NCBI GenBank assembly: GCA_002347405.1 | Contig: DDXB01000077.1 | Location: forward strand, 1-41,157 | Direction: 5' to 3' | Origin: Rhodocyclaceae bacterium UBA2271 | GTDB lineage: Bacteria > Pseudomonadota > Gammaproteobacteria > Burkholderiales > Rhodocyclaceae | DNA length: 41,157 nucleotides | Shown here: positions 14,370 to 23,253 of the stretch, in pieces | How the letters are laid out: each line of letters starts with the position of its first letter | Numbering within the stretch: the stretch's first letter is position 1 | Program-made: the position numbers and the translations under genes | The notes under the pieces: model-generated | Told to the model about the DNA's origin: nothing | Databases searched by the model: none | The model's input: only the letters and a program-made list of their open reading frames with translations

Positions 14370-16364
14370 GTGCAAGGTTTGAATTCTCCCCAGCGGGAGG
14401 CGGTACGCTATCTGGATGGGCCGTTGCTGGTCCTGGCCGGTGCCGGCAGCGGCAAGACGCGCGTCATCACGCAGAAAATCGCCTATCTGATCGGCGAATG
14501 CGGCATGGCGCCGCAGCATGTCACTGCCATCACCTTCACCAACAAGGCGGCGAAGGAGATGCGCGCGCGCGCGGGCAAACTGGTCGGCGACCGTGCCGAA
14601 GGGCTGACCATCAGCACCTTTCACGCGCTGGGGGCGAAAATGCTGCGCCAGGAGGCGCGCCACATCGGCCTCAAGCCGGGTTTTTCGATTCTCGATGCCA
14701 GCGACACCACCGCGCTGTTTCAGGATCTGTTGAAGGGCGCCGACAAAGCCCGGGTCCGGCTGATCCAGCAGCGCATTTCGCTGTGGAAAAACGCCCTGCT
14801 CGGCCCCGCCGAGGCGCTCGCGCAGGCCGCGGACGATCTGGATGTCGGTGCGGCACAGGTCTATCAGGAATATGACCGCACCCTGAGAGCCTATCAGGCA
14901 GTCGATTTCGACGACCTGATCCGCCTGCCGGTCAATCTGCTGGAGGCGGACGAAGCGGCCGCCCAGCGCTGGCGCAGTCGCATCTGGCATCTGCTGGTCG
15001 ACGAATACCAGGACACCAACCGTTGCCAGAACCGGCTGATGCGTTTGTTGACCGGGCCGCGCGCGGCGTTCACGGCGGTCGGTGACGACGACCAGTCGAT
15101 CTATGCCTGGCGCGGCGCCGACATCGAAAACCTGCGCCTGCTGAAGGACGAGTTTCCGACGCTCAAGGTCATCAAGCTCGAACAGAACTACCGGTCGACG
15201 ACGCGCATCCTCAAGGCCGCCAACAATGTGATCCGCCACAATCCCAAGCTGTTCGACAAGCAGTTGTGGTCGGACAAGGGGCATGGCGACGTGATCCGTG
15301 TCATGGCCTGCCGCGACGGCGAACACGAAGCCGAGTGGGTGGTCACGCGGCTGCTGGCGCACAAATTCGAGACGCGCGGGCGCTGGAGCGATTATGCGAT
15401 TCTCTATCGCGGCAACCATCAGGCGCGGCTGTTCGAGCAGCAGTTGCGCGCCCACCAGGCGCCCTACGTTCTTTCAGGCGGGCAGTCGTTCTTCGATCGC
15501 ACCGAGATCAAGGATGTCACCAGCTATCTGCGCCTCCTGGCGAACGGCAACGACGATCCGGCCTTCATCCGTGCCGCCACCACGCCGAAGCGCGGCATCG
15601 GCGGCACCACGCTCGAAGCGCTGGGCCACGCTGCCGGCCGCCGCCATCTCAGCCTGTTCGCCGCCATCTTCGCGGCCGGCGTCGAACTGGAAATCAAGGC
15701 GCCCCAACTGGCCGCCTTGCGCGAGTTCGGCAGTTTCATCAAACGCATCGAGTCACGCGCCACCCGCGAACCTGCCGGTACCGTGCTGGAAGACCTGCTG
15801 CGTGCCATCGGCTACGAGGCCTCGCTGTTCGAGGCGCTGGAGGTGAAGGAAGCCGAAACGCGCTGGAGCAATGTGCGCGACTTCGTCGGCTGGCTGTCCG
15901 CCAAGGCGGCGGAGGAAAACAAGAACCTGCTGGAACTGGCGCAAACCATCGCGCTGATCACCATGCTCGACAAGCAGGACGAAAACCACGATGCCGTGCA
16001 ACTCGCCACCCTGCACGCCGCCAAGGGGCTGGAATTCCGCCACGTCCATCTGGTCGGCGTCGAGGAAGGCAATCTGCCGCACCGCGAGGCTGTCGACAGC
16101 GGCAACATCGAGGAAGAGCGGCGGCTGATGTATGTCGGCATCACGCGTGCGCAGATGAGCCTGAACATCAGCTGGTGCGCAAAACGCAAACAGGGCCGCG
16201 AGTACTTTGAACGCACCCTGTCGCGCTTCATCGACGAAATGGACGGTGGCGGCAGCGACGATATCAAGCGCGAAGGGCAGGGCGCCGTCCCGCCAGCGCC
16301 GACTTTCGACAAGGCCGCCGGCAATGCCCGGCTGGCCAACTTCAAGGCGCTGTTGAAGAAGTGA
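14370..16364 (+). CDS. rep: ATP-dependent DNA helicase Rep (UvrD superfamily 1)
   Basis: A 664-residue SF1A 3'-5' helicase that helps replication forks past protein blocks. Motifs in order: GLNSPQREAV (Q motif), AGAGSGKT (Walker A), TFTNKAAKEM (Ia), VDEYQDTN (II), GDDDQSIYAWRGAD (III), QNYRST (IV), TLHAAKGLEF (V), EEERRLMYVGITRA (VI). The GTG at 14370 fits the family start (VQGLNSPQ); the ATG at 14277 lies inside the preceding gene. Near the C-terminus, VPPAPTFDKAA is encoded by a dispersed repeat and separates the helicase core from the normal tail. The last 23 nt overlap the convergent cca gene. Confidence 0.94.
   Translation: MQGLNSPQREAVRYLDGPLLVLAGAGSGKTRVITQKIAYLIGECGMAPQHVTAITFTNKAAKEMRARAGKLVGDRAEGLTISTFHALGAKMLRQEARHIGLKPGFSILDASDTTALFQDLLKGADKARVRLIQQRISLWKNALLGPAEALAQAADDLDVGAAQVYQEYDRTLRAYQAVDFDDLIRLPVNLLEADEAAAQRWRSRIWHLLVDEYQDTNRCQNRLMRLLTGPRAAFTAVGDDDQSIYAWRGADIENLRLLKDEFPTLKVIKLEQNYRSTTRILKAANNVIRHNPKLFDKQLWSDKGHGDVIRVMACRDGEHEAEWVVTRLLAHKFETRGRWSDYAILYRGNHQARLFEQQLRAHQAPYVLSGGQSFFDRTEIKDVTSYLRLLANGNDDPAFIRAATTPKRGIGGTTLEALGHAAGRRHLSLFAAIFAAGVELEIKAPQLAALREFGSFIKRIESRATREPAGTVLEDLLRAIGYEASLFEALEVKEAETRWSNVRDFVGWLSAKAAEENKNLLELAQTIALITMLDKQDENHDAVQLATLHAAKGLEFRHVHLVGVEEGNLPHREAVDSGNIEEERRLMYVGITRAQMSLNISWCAKRKQGREYFERTLSRFIDEMDGGGSDDIKREGQGAVPPAPTFDKAAGNARLANFKALLKK
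16282..16306. repeat. Short dispersed repeat inside rep
   Basis: Identical over 25 nt to 1761-1785 in rlpA. It is read in the same frame there and here (AVPPAPT), in the linker before the Rep C-terminal tail. Confidence 0.8.
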
Positions 16365-17565
16365 CTGCGGCAACCGCCCGGACGCGCGCTTCATGCACGC
16401 GCGCCGGAATCTGCGCCGGATCGGCACAGTTGCGGGCTAGCGCACCGGCATCCACGCCGCGTACTGCCGCCAGCGCCTGCCGCCACTGGTCTGCGGCAGC
16501 GTAGTCGCGTTCGGTGAAGCCGAGCCGGCCGCGATAGTCGGCTGCGCAGGCGCCCAGCACTTCCTCGAAGCGTGCCGGGCGGCGCAGGGCATCGCAGCGT
16601 TCGAGAATCTTCACCTGCGTTTCGGGCCGCAGTTCGGCGACCCGGTACATGTCGCCGTGATAGCGGGCGACCAGGCGCGCTACGTCGCGGCAGTCGGTTG
16701 GCACGCGCAGGCGGTCACACAGGGGTTCGAGCAGTGTCACGCTGCGGAGCTCGTGGCCGGCGTGGCGCGGCAGGACGTCGGCGGGCGTCGTGCCTTTGCC
16801 GAGATCGTGGGTAAGCGCGGCAAAGCGCGCCGGCAGCGACAGGTCGAGCCGCGCCGCCATGTCGATTACCATCATGACATGCACGCCGGTATCGATTTCC
16901 GGATGGTAATCGGCGCGCTGCGGCACGCCCCACAGACAATCCAGTTCGGGCAGCAGCCGTTGCAGCGCACCGCAGGCGCGCAGGATTTCGAACATGCGCG
17001 ACGGCTGCGCCTCCATCAATCCATTCGCCAGTTCCTGCCAGACGCGCTCGGCGACCAGCGCATCCACCTCGCCGTTGGCCACCATCTCTTGCATCAGCGC
17101 CAATGTTTCGGGCGCCAGCGAAAAATCGTTGAAGCGTGCCGCGAAACGCGCCACGCGCAGAATGCGCACCGGGTCTTCGGCAAAGGCCGGTGAAACGTGG
17201 CGCAGCACCCGCGCCGCCAGGTCGTGCTGGCCGCCATGGGGGTCGATCAGCGCGCCGTCCGTTGCGCGGGCAATGGCGTTGATCGTCAAATCGCGGCGAG
17301 CGAGATCGTCTTCAAGCGTAACCGTGGGGTCAGCGTGAAAGACGAAACCGGCATAGCCCGGCGCAGTCTTGCGCTCGGTGCGGGCGAGCGCATATTCCTC
17401 ATGGGTCTCGGGGTGGAGACACACCGGGAAGTCCCGGCCCACTGGCTTGAAACCGGCTTCCAGCATCTCTTCCGGAGTGGCGCCGACAACCACCCAGTCG
17501 CGATCCTTGACGGGCAGGCCGAGCAATTCGTCGCGAATGGCGCCACCGACGCAGTAGATTTGCAT
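16342..17565 (-). CDS. cca: Multifunctional CCA tRNA nucleotidyltransferase
   Basis: This enzyme adds or repairs the 3' CCA of tRNAs; the gammaproteobacterial and betaproteobacterial type also carries an HD phosphohydrolase domain. The 407-residue protein has the nucleotidyltransferase start YCVGGAIRDELLGLP and KDRDWVVVG, then RRDLTINAIA, the ADPVR-like EDPVRILRVARFAARF, and HDLGKGTTP in the HD domain (about 255). ATG 17565 matches the family; 17574 would add three residues. It overlaps the end of rep tail to tail and is preceded by the pterin dehydratase gene 20 nt upstream. Confidence 0.95.
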   Translation of the reverse strand: MQIYCVGGAIRDELLGLPVKDRDWVVVGATPEEMLEAGFKPVGRDFPVCLHPETHEEYALARTERKTAPGYAGFVFHADPTVTLEDDLARRDLTINAIARATDGALIDPHGGQHDLAARVLRHVSPAFAEDPVRILRVARFAARFNDFSLAPETLALMQEMVANGEVDALVAERVWQELANGLMEAQPSRMFEILRACGALQRLLPELDCLWGVPQRADYHPEIDTGVHVMMVIDMAARLDLSLPARFAALTHDLGKGTTPADVLPRHAGHELRSVTLLEPLCDRLRVPTDCRDVARLVARYHGDMYRVAELRPETQVKILERCDALRRPARFEEVLGACAADYRGRLGFTERDYAAADQWRQALAAVRGVDAGALARNCADPAQIPARVHEARVRAVAAVTSSTAP

Positions 17566-17585
17566 GGTGGCCATGCCAGAGTGGA

Positions 17586-17879
17586 TCAGGGTCGGAACAG
17601 CGCGTCGATTTTCGCCGCGCTGTCAAAGTCACGCGCCGAAAGACCCCCGGCATCGTGGCTGGTCAGGGCCACCGTGCAGCGGTTGTAGCCGACTTCGAGA
17701 TCCGGATGGTGGTCGCTGCGGTGCGCGACCCAGGCCACTGCATTCACGAAGGCCATGGTCTCGTGATAGTTGGCGAAACTGTAAACCTTGACGATGCGGG
17801 CGGCATCGCGCGACCAGCCGTTGAGCATGGCGAGGCGGCTGGCGATTTCGGTGTCATTCAAGGCGGCGGTCTTTGGCAT
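17586..17879 (-). CDS. phhB: Pterin-4a-carbinolamine dehydratase
   Basis: A 97-residue cytoplasmic enzyme that dehydrates 4a-hydroxytetrahydrobiopterin, normally recycling the cofactor of phenylalanine hydroxylase. The active-site signature HHPDLEVGYNRCTV with an upstream HRSD is intact. ATG 17879 gives MPKTAALND, the expected family start; the longer frame reads through the neighbouring gene. No phenylalanine hydroxylase gene is nearby, so it may act elsewhere or on molybdopterin-related or other pterins. It sits between the AF1514-like gene (7 nt gap) and cca (20 nt gap). Confidence 0.92.
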   Translation of the reverse strand: MPKTAALNDTEIASRLAMLNGWSRDAARIVKVYSFANYHETMAFVNAVAWVAHRSDHHPDLEVGYNRCTVALTSHDAGGLSARDFDSAAKIDALFRP

Positions 17880-17886
17880 GATGGTG

Positions 17887-18156
17887 TTAAAGATAACAGA
17901 AGGTAAACCGGTCGGCATCGAATACGACCGCCAGATGGGCACCGCGATTCAGCGCGTAATCCCATGATCCCTTGGTGGCGCAGCCTTCATGGCACTCGCT
18001 GACGCCGTTCGGCGATTCTAAATCGCGCTCGCGGTCGTACCAGCTCAGCAACATGGTGTCATCGCCCAGGCGTTGCCGGGCGATGACGTTGGCCAGCTCG
18101 AGCGCGGCATTGAAATCGAGGCCGAGTTCGGCGGTGCCGAGGTGAAGGGTTTTCAT
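17887..18156 (-). CDS. Small protein resembling the AF1514/DUF5619 family
   Basis: An 89-residue protein, MKTLHLGTAELGLDFNAALE onwards, with LLSWYDRERDLESPNGVSECHEGC in the middle. The LDFnxALxLA...LLsWYDRErxxxSPn pattern resembles the AF1514 family, whose function is unknown. The ATG at 18156 is the first after a repeat-derived hairpin, whose GGAGG serves as the Shine-Dalgarno; the longer open frame upstream encodes only repeat. The two cysteines and the histidine in ECHEGC could bind metal, but this is speculation. Confidence 0.7.
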   Translation of the reverse strand: MKTLHLGTAELGLDFNAALELANVIARQRLGDDTMLLSWYDRERDLESPNGVSECHEGCATKGSWDYALNRGAHLAVVFDADRFTFCYL

Positions 18157-18267
18157 CGCGCCTCCGCCGGGCCGCCCCAAGGAGGCGCAGCCAAAACATG
18201 GAGCGGGCAAGGCCCGCGAACACCCGTCACTCCCTTCCATGGGAAGGGGGTTGGGGGGAAGGGGGGC
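18157..18267. repeat. D-type composite repeat, single copy
   Basis: A 110-bp element that also forms the tandem array at 31031-31370. It holds three hairpins: the constant-loop hairpin at 18158-18188, GCGGGC/GCCCGC with loop AAG in the middle, and CCCTTCC/GGAAGGG with loop ATG at the far end. It fills the gap between the NDUFA9-like gene and the AF1514-like gene. Confidence 0.8.
18158..18188 (-). promoter_or_regulatory. Constant-loop hairpin over the Shine-Dalgarno of the AF1514-like gene
   Basis: On the minus strand, arms GCGCCTCC and GGAGGCGC (8 bp, perfect) enclose TTGGGGCGGCCCGGC. The 3' arm holds GGAGG and ends 1 nt before the ATG, so folding would hide the ribosome binding site. The same loop with different arms occurs seven more times in the window. 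Confidence 0.6.
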
Positions 18268-18271
18268 TTGA

Positions 18272-19147
18272 TCATGCGGCAAGATAGCCCGGTGCTACCG
18301 CTTCCAGCGGCGTGGCGGTGAGGCCGAAGGGCAGGGTGCAGCCGGCCGGACAAGTGCTGGGGATGGACATCGAGCGCACGTTGTCACGCGTCATCGGACC
18401 GCCCGGCACGAACTCCATCGCCCACGCCTGCAGGTAGGACAGGCTCGGCGGCAGGCCGAGAATGGGGCGCGGGTGGCCGCTCACTTTGCCGGTATAGGCT
18501 ACCAATTCCTGCAAGGTATAAATTTGCGGGCCGCACAGGGGGTAAGTCTGGCCGTGGCTGGCTGAGTTTTCCAAGCTGGCGACGATTGCCGAAACCACGT
18601 CTTCGATCCAGACCGGTTGAAAGCGGGCCTCCGGGCAGGCCAGCGGCACGATCGGGGCGATCTTCAGCAGATCGGCGAACAGGGTGAGGAAGGCATCGCC
18701 GCGCCCGAAAATCACCGAGGGCTGGAAGATCGTCGCCATCGGGAACACTGTTTTCAGGGCAACCTCCCCTTCCGCCTTGGACCGCAGATAGTTGGAAGGG
18801 GCGTTGGTGGCTGCCGCCAATGCCGAAACATGCAGCAAGCGCGGCACACCGGCAGAAACGGCGGCACGCGCGATCTTCCCGGGCAATTCGACATGGGTGC
18901 GCTGAAAATTGCCCTTGAGGATGCCGACCAGACTGATCACCGCATCCTGTCCGGCCATCAGGCGTGCCAACGTTGCTTCGTCATGCACATCGGCTTCGAC
19001 AACGTTGGCTGTCGGCAGCATGGTCAGGTGCTTGGCGCGGTCGCGGCGGCGCGTCGGCAGGGTAAGGAAAAAGTCGGCGCTGGCGAGACGGCGTGCCAGA
19101 GCGCTGCCTAAAAAGCCGGTGCCACCAATCAACAGGATATTTTTCAT
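18272..19147 (-). CDS. NDUFA9-like NAD(P)-binding protein (atypical SDR)
   Basis: A 291-residue Rossmann-fold protein beginning MKNILLIGGTGFLGSALARRL, with GGTGFLG as the dinucleotide-binding loop, VVEADVHD, LLHVSALAA and the YLRSKAEGE segment of extended or atypical short-chain dehydrogenases. It resembles bacterial complex I NDUFA9-type proteins, whose role is unclear; it is not a nuo operon member here. Residues 19-27 (RRLASADFF) are encoded by a DNA segment that matches the short dispersed repeat at 27 of 28 positions, without changing the expected length. The placement upstream of cca and downstream of slt is typical of betaproteobacteria. Confidence 0.87.
   Translation of the reverse strand: MKNILLIGGTGFLGSALARRLASADFFLTLPTRRRDRAKHLTMLPTANVVEADVHDEATLARLMAGQDAVISLVGILKGNFQRTHVELPGKIARAAVSAGVPRLLHVSALAAATNAPSNYLRSKAEGEVALKTVFPMATIFQPSVIFGRGDAFLTLFADLLKIAPIVPLACPEARFQPVWIEDVVSAIVASLENSASHGQTYPLCGPQIYTLQELVAYTGKVSGHPRPILGLPPSLSYLQAWAMEFVPGGPMTRDNVRSMSIPSTCPAGCTLPFGLTATPLEAVAPGYLAA
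19070..19097. repeat. Short dispersed repeat inside the NDUFA9-like gene
   Basis: The 28 nt match 6634-6661 with one mismatch (GCGAGACGG for GCGGGACGG). On the minus strand it is read in a frame different from VPPAPTF and gives RRLASADF. Confidence 0.75.
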
Positions 19148-19161
19148 GAGAACCTCGTTTC

Positions 19162-19280
19162 ACACCACGGAGAGCACGGAGGACACGGAGAAAAAGCAAG
19201 GCGTTGGAGTCGCGGCGACTTTTCCCGACGCCTTAAAACATACGCATTATTTTCGCGTCCTCCGTGCTCTCCGTGGTGAA
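19162..19280. repeat. ACGGAG-type inverted repeat, copy 2
   Basis: Arms at about 19162-19194 (CACCACGGAGAGCACGGAGG) and 19253-19280 are near reverse complements, with a 58-nt spacer. The arms match those at 3822-3941; the spacer does not. It occupies the 148-nt gap between slt and the NDUFA9-like gene. Confidence 0.8.
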
Positions 19281-19295
19281 ATTTTATTCCCGAAT

Positions 19296-21260
19296 TCACG
19301 GCAGGGTCTCCGCAGTGCCGTCGCCGAAACCACGCGGGCGAATCGTGCCGAGGCGCGCGGTCAGCGAAGGCGCCGTCCCATTCGACAGGGTGGCGTAGTT
19401 GATGGCATTGGCCATCACCTTCTTGACATAGTCGCGCGTCTCGCTGAAGGGGATGGTTTCCGCGTAGATGGCGCCTTCAAGCGGCTGCTCGGCACGCCAT
19501 TTGCGCGCCCGGCCGGGGCCGGCGTTATAGGCAGCCGAGGCCAGTACCGGGTGGTTGTCGAGGCTGTCCATCACCATCCGCATGTAGTTCGTGCCGAGTA
19601 TCACGTTGGTATCCATGTCAGTGACGCGGCTCTGGTGAAAATCGTTCATGCCGATCTTTTTCGCCACCCATTTGGCCGTGGCGGGCATCAGTTGCATCAG
19701 ACCCCTGGCGCCGGCACTCGACCTGGCGTCCATGATGAAGCGGCTTTCCTGGCGCATCAGGCCATATACCCAGGCCGGATCAAGGCCGACTTCGCGCACG
19801 CGCGGCTCGACCTTGGCGTAAAAAGGTGTCGGATAGCGCTGGACGAAATCATGCTCGTTGCGCGTGCGGTCCGCGGTGCTGATGGCGCGATCGATCACTT
19901 CATGGCGGCTGGCCAGTTCGGCCGCGGCCAGCAACTGCCGGTCGTCGAGCCCTCTCAGGGCCCAGTTCCATTCGCGGATACCTTCGATGCGCATGTCGGC
20001 GCGGATCAGCCCGATGCCGCGCGCCAGGCCAGGGCGGTTGGCCGCTGCGGCGAGCTCTTCGGCGCTGGGCGGGGTTGCCCGGGGCGGCAGCACGAAGGGG
20101 CGGCCGAGTGCTTCGCTGGCGAGAATGCCGTAAAAGCTGGGCTGACCGGCAATTTTTGCGTAGAACGCTTGCGCTGCCTCCGGCTCGCGTGCGGCAGCAT
20201 GGGCGCGGGCACGCCAGTACAGCCATTCCGGCTGGCTGGCCAGGGTGTCCGGCAAGGCGGTGATGGCACGCGTTACCATCGGCCAGTTGCCGGAACGGAG
20301 CGCGGCGCGGATGCGCCAGGCATGTTGCTCCTCGTCAAGGGTTCCGCCCAGGGCGGCCGCCTTGTCGAACCAGCCGCTGGCTTCGGGCTGGTGAGCCAGC
20401 GCGGCACGCAGCCCCAGTCTGCCCCAGACAAAGGCGCGTTCGGTCGTGGAGAAGCGGCCCTCGATTTCCTGCCAGCGCGCTGCGGCCACCCGCGCATCGC
20501 TGCGGGCGACACGCTGCACCGCGTACATGATCAATTCCCGATCGCGCCGTGTCTCGGCAAACCTCTCCGGCAAGCTGGCCAGGTAGCGAGCCGGATGATC
20601 GGTGATGGTATCGACGGTGCGCCAGGGCAGGGTTTCTGCGGCCGGTAGCCAGCCGGCGATGGTGCGCGCCTCTTTGATCTTGCCCAGGGCCAGCTGATTG
20701 CGCAGACGTTCCTGCAGACCATCGACCGGCAACTCACCCGCGGCCGCCAGACGGGTCAATGGCGGCAGGCAGGGTTCGGCCAGCGGGGCGGGTGACGCCA
20801 GCAAGGCGCGCGCCTCGGCCACTGCCCCGGTATCGCCAAGCCGCAAACGCACATCGATGCCGCGACAGTTTGCTTCGGCATCCGGCCGCTCCAGCCGGGA
20901 AAACTGGACACTTGCCGCCGCCCATTCCTCCTTGCGGATCAACCACTTCAGCCAGTCGTCACGCGCTTTTTCGGCCAGATAGGTGCCTGCCTGCTGGTCG
21001 ATGAATTCGGCCAGGCCCGCATCGGAACCATCCTGAAGCTGCTGACTGAGCTTGAAGTAGGTTGCCCACGGTGTCAGCGGATGCGTTTTCAGCTTCGCTA
21101 CTGCGTGGCTTAATTTTGTCCGCTCACCCCTGACGAAGGCTTCCCGTGCCGCCTGAAAGCTGGCGTCCTCGGGATGGGGGGCCTGAGCCAGCCCCGTCAT
21201 GGGGAGCAGCAACCCCGGCAGGCAAACCAACAAGAGCAATCCGATGTGTTTTTTATTCAT
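19296..21260 (-). CDS. slt: Soluble lytic murein transglycosylase
   Basis: A 654-residue periplasmic enzyme that cleaves the MurNAc-GlcNAc bond with formation of 1,6-anhydroMurNAc. A signal peptide (KKHIGLLLLVCLPGLLLPMTGLAQA) is followed by the long helical Slt70 superhelix and a C-terminal lysozyme-like domain: GLMRQESRF with the catalytic Glu, SSAGARGLMQLMPATA, and AAYNAGPGRARKW. The ATG at 21260 directly precedes the signal peptide. The gene is divergent from ygfA with a 162-nt spacer, in which I see no clear promoter hexamers. Confidence 0.94.
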   Translation of the reverse strand: MNKKHIGLLLLVCLPGLLLPMTGLAQAPHPEDASFQAAREAFVRGERTKLSHAVAKLKTHPLTPWATYFKLSQQLQDGSDAGLAEFIDQQAGTYLAEKARDDWLKWLIRKEEWAAASVQFSRLERPDAEANCRGIDVRLRLGDTGAVAEARALLASPAPLAEPCLPPLTRLAAAGELPVDGLQERLRNQLALGKIKEARTIAGWLPAAETLPWRTVDTITDHPARYLASLPERFAETRRDRELIMYAVQRVARSDARVAAARWQEIEGRFSTTERAFVWGRLGLRAALAHQPEASGWFDKAAALGGTLDEEQHAWRIRAALRSGNWPMVTRAITALPDTLASQPEWLYWRARAHAAAREPEAAQAFYAKIAGQPSFYGILASEALGRPFVLPPRATPPSAEELAAAANRPGLARGIGLIRADMRIEGIREWNWALRGLDDRQLLAAAELASRHEVIDRAISTADRTRNEHDFVQRYPTPFYAKVEPRVREVGLDPAWVYGLMRQESRFIMDARSSAGARGLMQLMPATAKWVAKKIGMNDFHQSRVTDMDTNVILGTNYMRMVMDSLDNHPVLASAAYNAGPGRARKWRAEQPLEGAIYAETIPFSETRDYVKKVMANAINYATLSNGTAPSLTARLGTIRPRGFGDGTAETLP

Positions 21261-21422
21261 AAAGTTACCGCTTGAACCTAAAAAAACCGGCAAGTCTGCC
21301 GTTATGTACATGCGTAGGGCGCGTTATTGCGACGTAATCCGCTGAACGGAATTTGCTGTGCGGCACTACGCTCACTGCACCATTAATGCCCTTCAAGACT
21401 AGCACAGGGTCCTATTTGCTCC

Positions 21423-22040
21423 ATGGCTGATCAGCCCGATCAATCCGTTGCTTTTCGTGCCGCGTTGCGGCGCGAGAAAATCGCTGCCCGGCTCGCCTTG
21501 CCGGCAGAGCAACACGGATCGGCCAGCCAGCGCATACTTGATCGCCTCTCCCAACTGCTGCAACCCCGTCCTTCAGGGACCATTGCCTTCTGCTGGCCGG
21601 TCCGTGCCGAGGTGGACTGTCGGGCACTGATGCTTGATCTCATTCGAGCCGGCTGGCAGGTTGCCATGCCGACGGTAACGACACTCGGTGCGCCTATGCA
21701 ATACCGCGTTTGGGAACCCGATGCACCGATGACCACTGATCCGTACGGCATCCCGATTCCCAAGGCTGAAAAATCCGCCACCCCTGACGTTGTGCTGTTG
21801 CCGCTGGTCGCCTGCGACCCGAACGGCTACCGCCTGGGTTACGGCGGCGGCTACTTTGACCGCACCCTGGCGGCAAATGTTCCCCACCCTCTGGCGATCG
21901 GCGTCGGCTTCGAACTCGCCATCGTGCCCAACATTCATCCCGAGCCGCATGACATGCCGCTCGACATCATTGTCACCGAGGCTCTAGTGCGCCAGGTTCG
22001 GCGCGCCGATGCCCCTCCTTTGTCTATATCTTCAGCATGA
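21423..22040 (+). CDS. ygfA: 5-formyltetrahydrofolate cyclo-ligase
   Basis: A 205-residue cytoplasmic enzyme that converts 5-formyl-THF to 5,10-methenyl-THF with ATP. It shows the N-terminal RAALRREKIAARLAL basic helix, PDVVLLPLVACDPNGYRLGYGGGYFDRTL (nucleotide and folate binding) and the C-terminal LPLDIIVTE-type strand (MPLDIIVTEALV). Gene order slt/ygfA divergent is common in this group. 6S RNA often precedes ygfA in proteobacteria, but I could not recognise it here. The EAL-HDOD gene starts 37 nt downstream. Confidence 0.93.
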   Translation: MADQPDQSVAFRAALRREKIAARLALPAEQHGSASQRILDRLSQLLQPRPSGTIAFCWPVRAEVDCRALMLDLIRAGWQVAMPTVTTLGAPMQYRVWEPDAPMTTDPYGIPIPKAEKSATPDVVLLPLVACDPNGYRLGYGGGYFDRTLAANVPHPLAIGVGFELAIVPNIHPEPHDMPLDIIVTEALVRQVRRADAPPLSISSA

Positions 22041-22077
22041 TGGCGACGCGTCATCTCCACGCCCTCACCCGACCGGC

Positions 22078-23253
22078 ATGAGCTCATCCGACAACTTCCC
22101 CCTGATTACCCTGCAGCCGGTTGCCGATGCCGGGAATTTCTGGGTTGCCCTGATGCTGGAAGGCGATGCACCGCTCGACAGCGCTGTCTTGATGCGCGTG
22201 CTGGGCGATTATGCCCTCGCCGCTTCGCTTGACGATGCGGTGTCCTGCATCGCCGCTGTCGATCCGCTGCAGATCGACCCGGCGCTGGTCGCCCCCCTGC
22301 TGCCGCCTGGGCGCCTGATACTGCGCTTCCCGATTGCACTTGCCGAAACTGCCGAACATCACGCCACCCTGGGCGCACTGCAGGATGCCGGCCTTGCCCT
22401 GATGGGTAGCGGGTTCCCCGGGCCTGCCGCGAGCTTGCTGCCCGGTCTGACCGCGCTGGCCGTGACCTGCCCGGGGCGTGAAGTCCCGGCCGGTTTTTCC
22501 GAGTGGCTCCGCAAGCTGCCTGGCCCGCATCTGGCATTGGGCCCGACGGATAATATCTGCCCCGGTTTTTGCAAGTTCCACTGGCGGGCCGGGCATGAGG
22601 GCACGCAAGCCGTAACCGCCAAGGGAGACCCCACCTCGCGCAGCCTGTTGCTCAAGTTGCTGGTTTTGGTTACCTCGGATGCCGATTCGGGCCAAATCGG
22701 CGACCTGATCAAACACGATCCCAATCTTGCCTTCCATCTGCTGAAGCTGGTGAATTCGCCGGCGTTTGCTCCCGACAGGAGGATCACCAGCTTTGCCCAG
22801 GCCATCGTATTGCTGGGGCGCCGCCAGTTGCAGCGCTGGGTGCAACTGCTGCTCTATGCCCGGCCACCGGGCAGTACCGTGGCCAGTCCCCTGCTGCCGC
22901 GCGCCGCCTTGCGGGCAAGCCTGATGGAGGCACTCGCCAAGCACGCCAAACTGTCCCACGAACAGCAAGACCTGGTCTTCATGACTGGCATGTTCTCGCT
23001 GCTCGAAGCGTTATTTGGCGTGCCGATTGCCGAGATCATCGCGCCGCTCAGTCTGGACGAAGCAGTTGTCCAGGCACTGACTACCGGTGAGGGCCGGTTC
23101 GGCGAGTTTCTGGCTACCGCTGTTGCGAGTGAAGGTCCGCCATCCTCGGAATTGGTCACCAGGCTGCATGGCCTCGGTATTGCGAATGAGGACTGGGCTG
23201 CCGCATTGGCCGAGGCCGCTCGCTGGGCCGTGCTGGTCAGCCGGGAAGCGTAA
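22078..23253 (+). CDS. EAL-HDOD signalling protein (YuxH type), degenerate EAL
   Basis: A 391-residue protein with an N-terminal EAL-like fold (about 1-190) and an HDOD domain (about 205-390). The EAL part begins ITLQPVADAGNFWVALML, but the EAL and DDFGTG catalytic motifs are absent, so it should not hydrolyse cyclic di-GMP and may bind a partner instead. The HDOD part has LIKHDPNLAFHLLKLVNSPAF and ITSFAQAIVLLGRRQLQRWV, as in the YuxH/CdgJ group. The ATG at 22078 is preferred; the open frame continues upstream into the end of ygfA. The stop overlaps an ATG (TAATG) that opens a small repeat-encoded frame leading to the GGDEF-EAL gene. Confidence 0.85.
   Translation: MSSSDNFPLITLQPVADAGNFWVALMLEGDAPLDSAVLMRVLGDYALAASLDDAVSCIAAVDPLQIDPALVAPLLPPGRLILRFPIALAETAEHHATLGALQDAGLALMGSGFPGPAASLLPGLTALAVTCPGREVPAGFSEWLRKLPGPHLALGPTDNICPGFCKFHWRAGHEGTQAVTAKGDPTSRSLLLKLLVLVTSDADSGQIGDLIKHDPNLAFHLLKLVNSPAFAPDRRITSFAQAIVLLGRRQLQRWVQLLLYARPPGSTVASPLLPRAALRASLMEALAKHAKLSHEQQDLVFMTGMFSLLEALFGVPIAEIIAPLSLDEAVVQALTTGEGRFGEFLATAVASEGPPSSELVTRLHGLGIANEDWAAALAEAARWAVLVSREA

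Noticed and set aside
21261..21422. 6S RNA gene upstream of ygfA
   Set aside because: The location is right for proteobacteria, but I could not find the expected long closing stem or central bubble in the 162 nt available.
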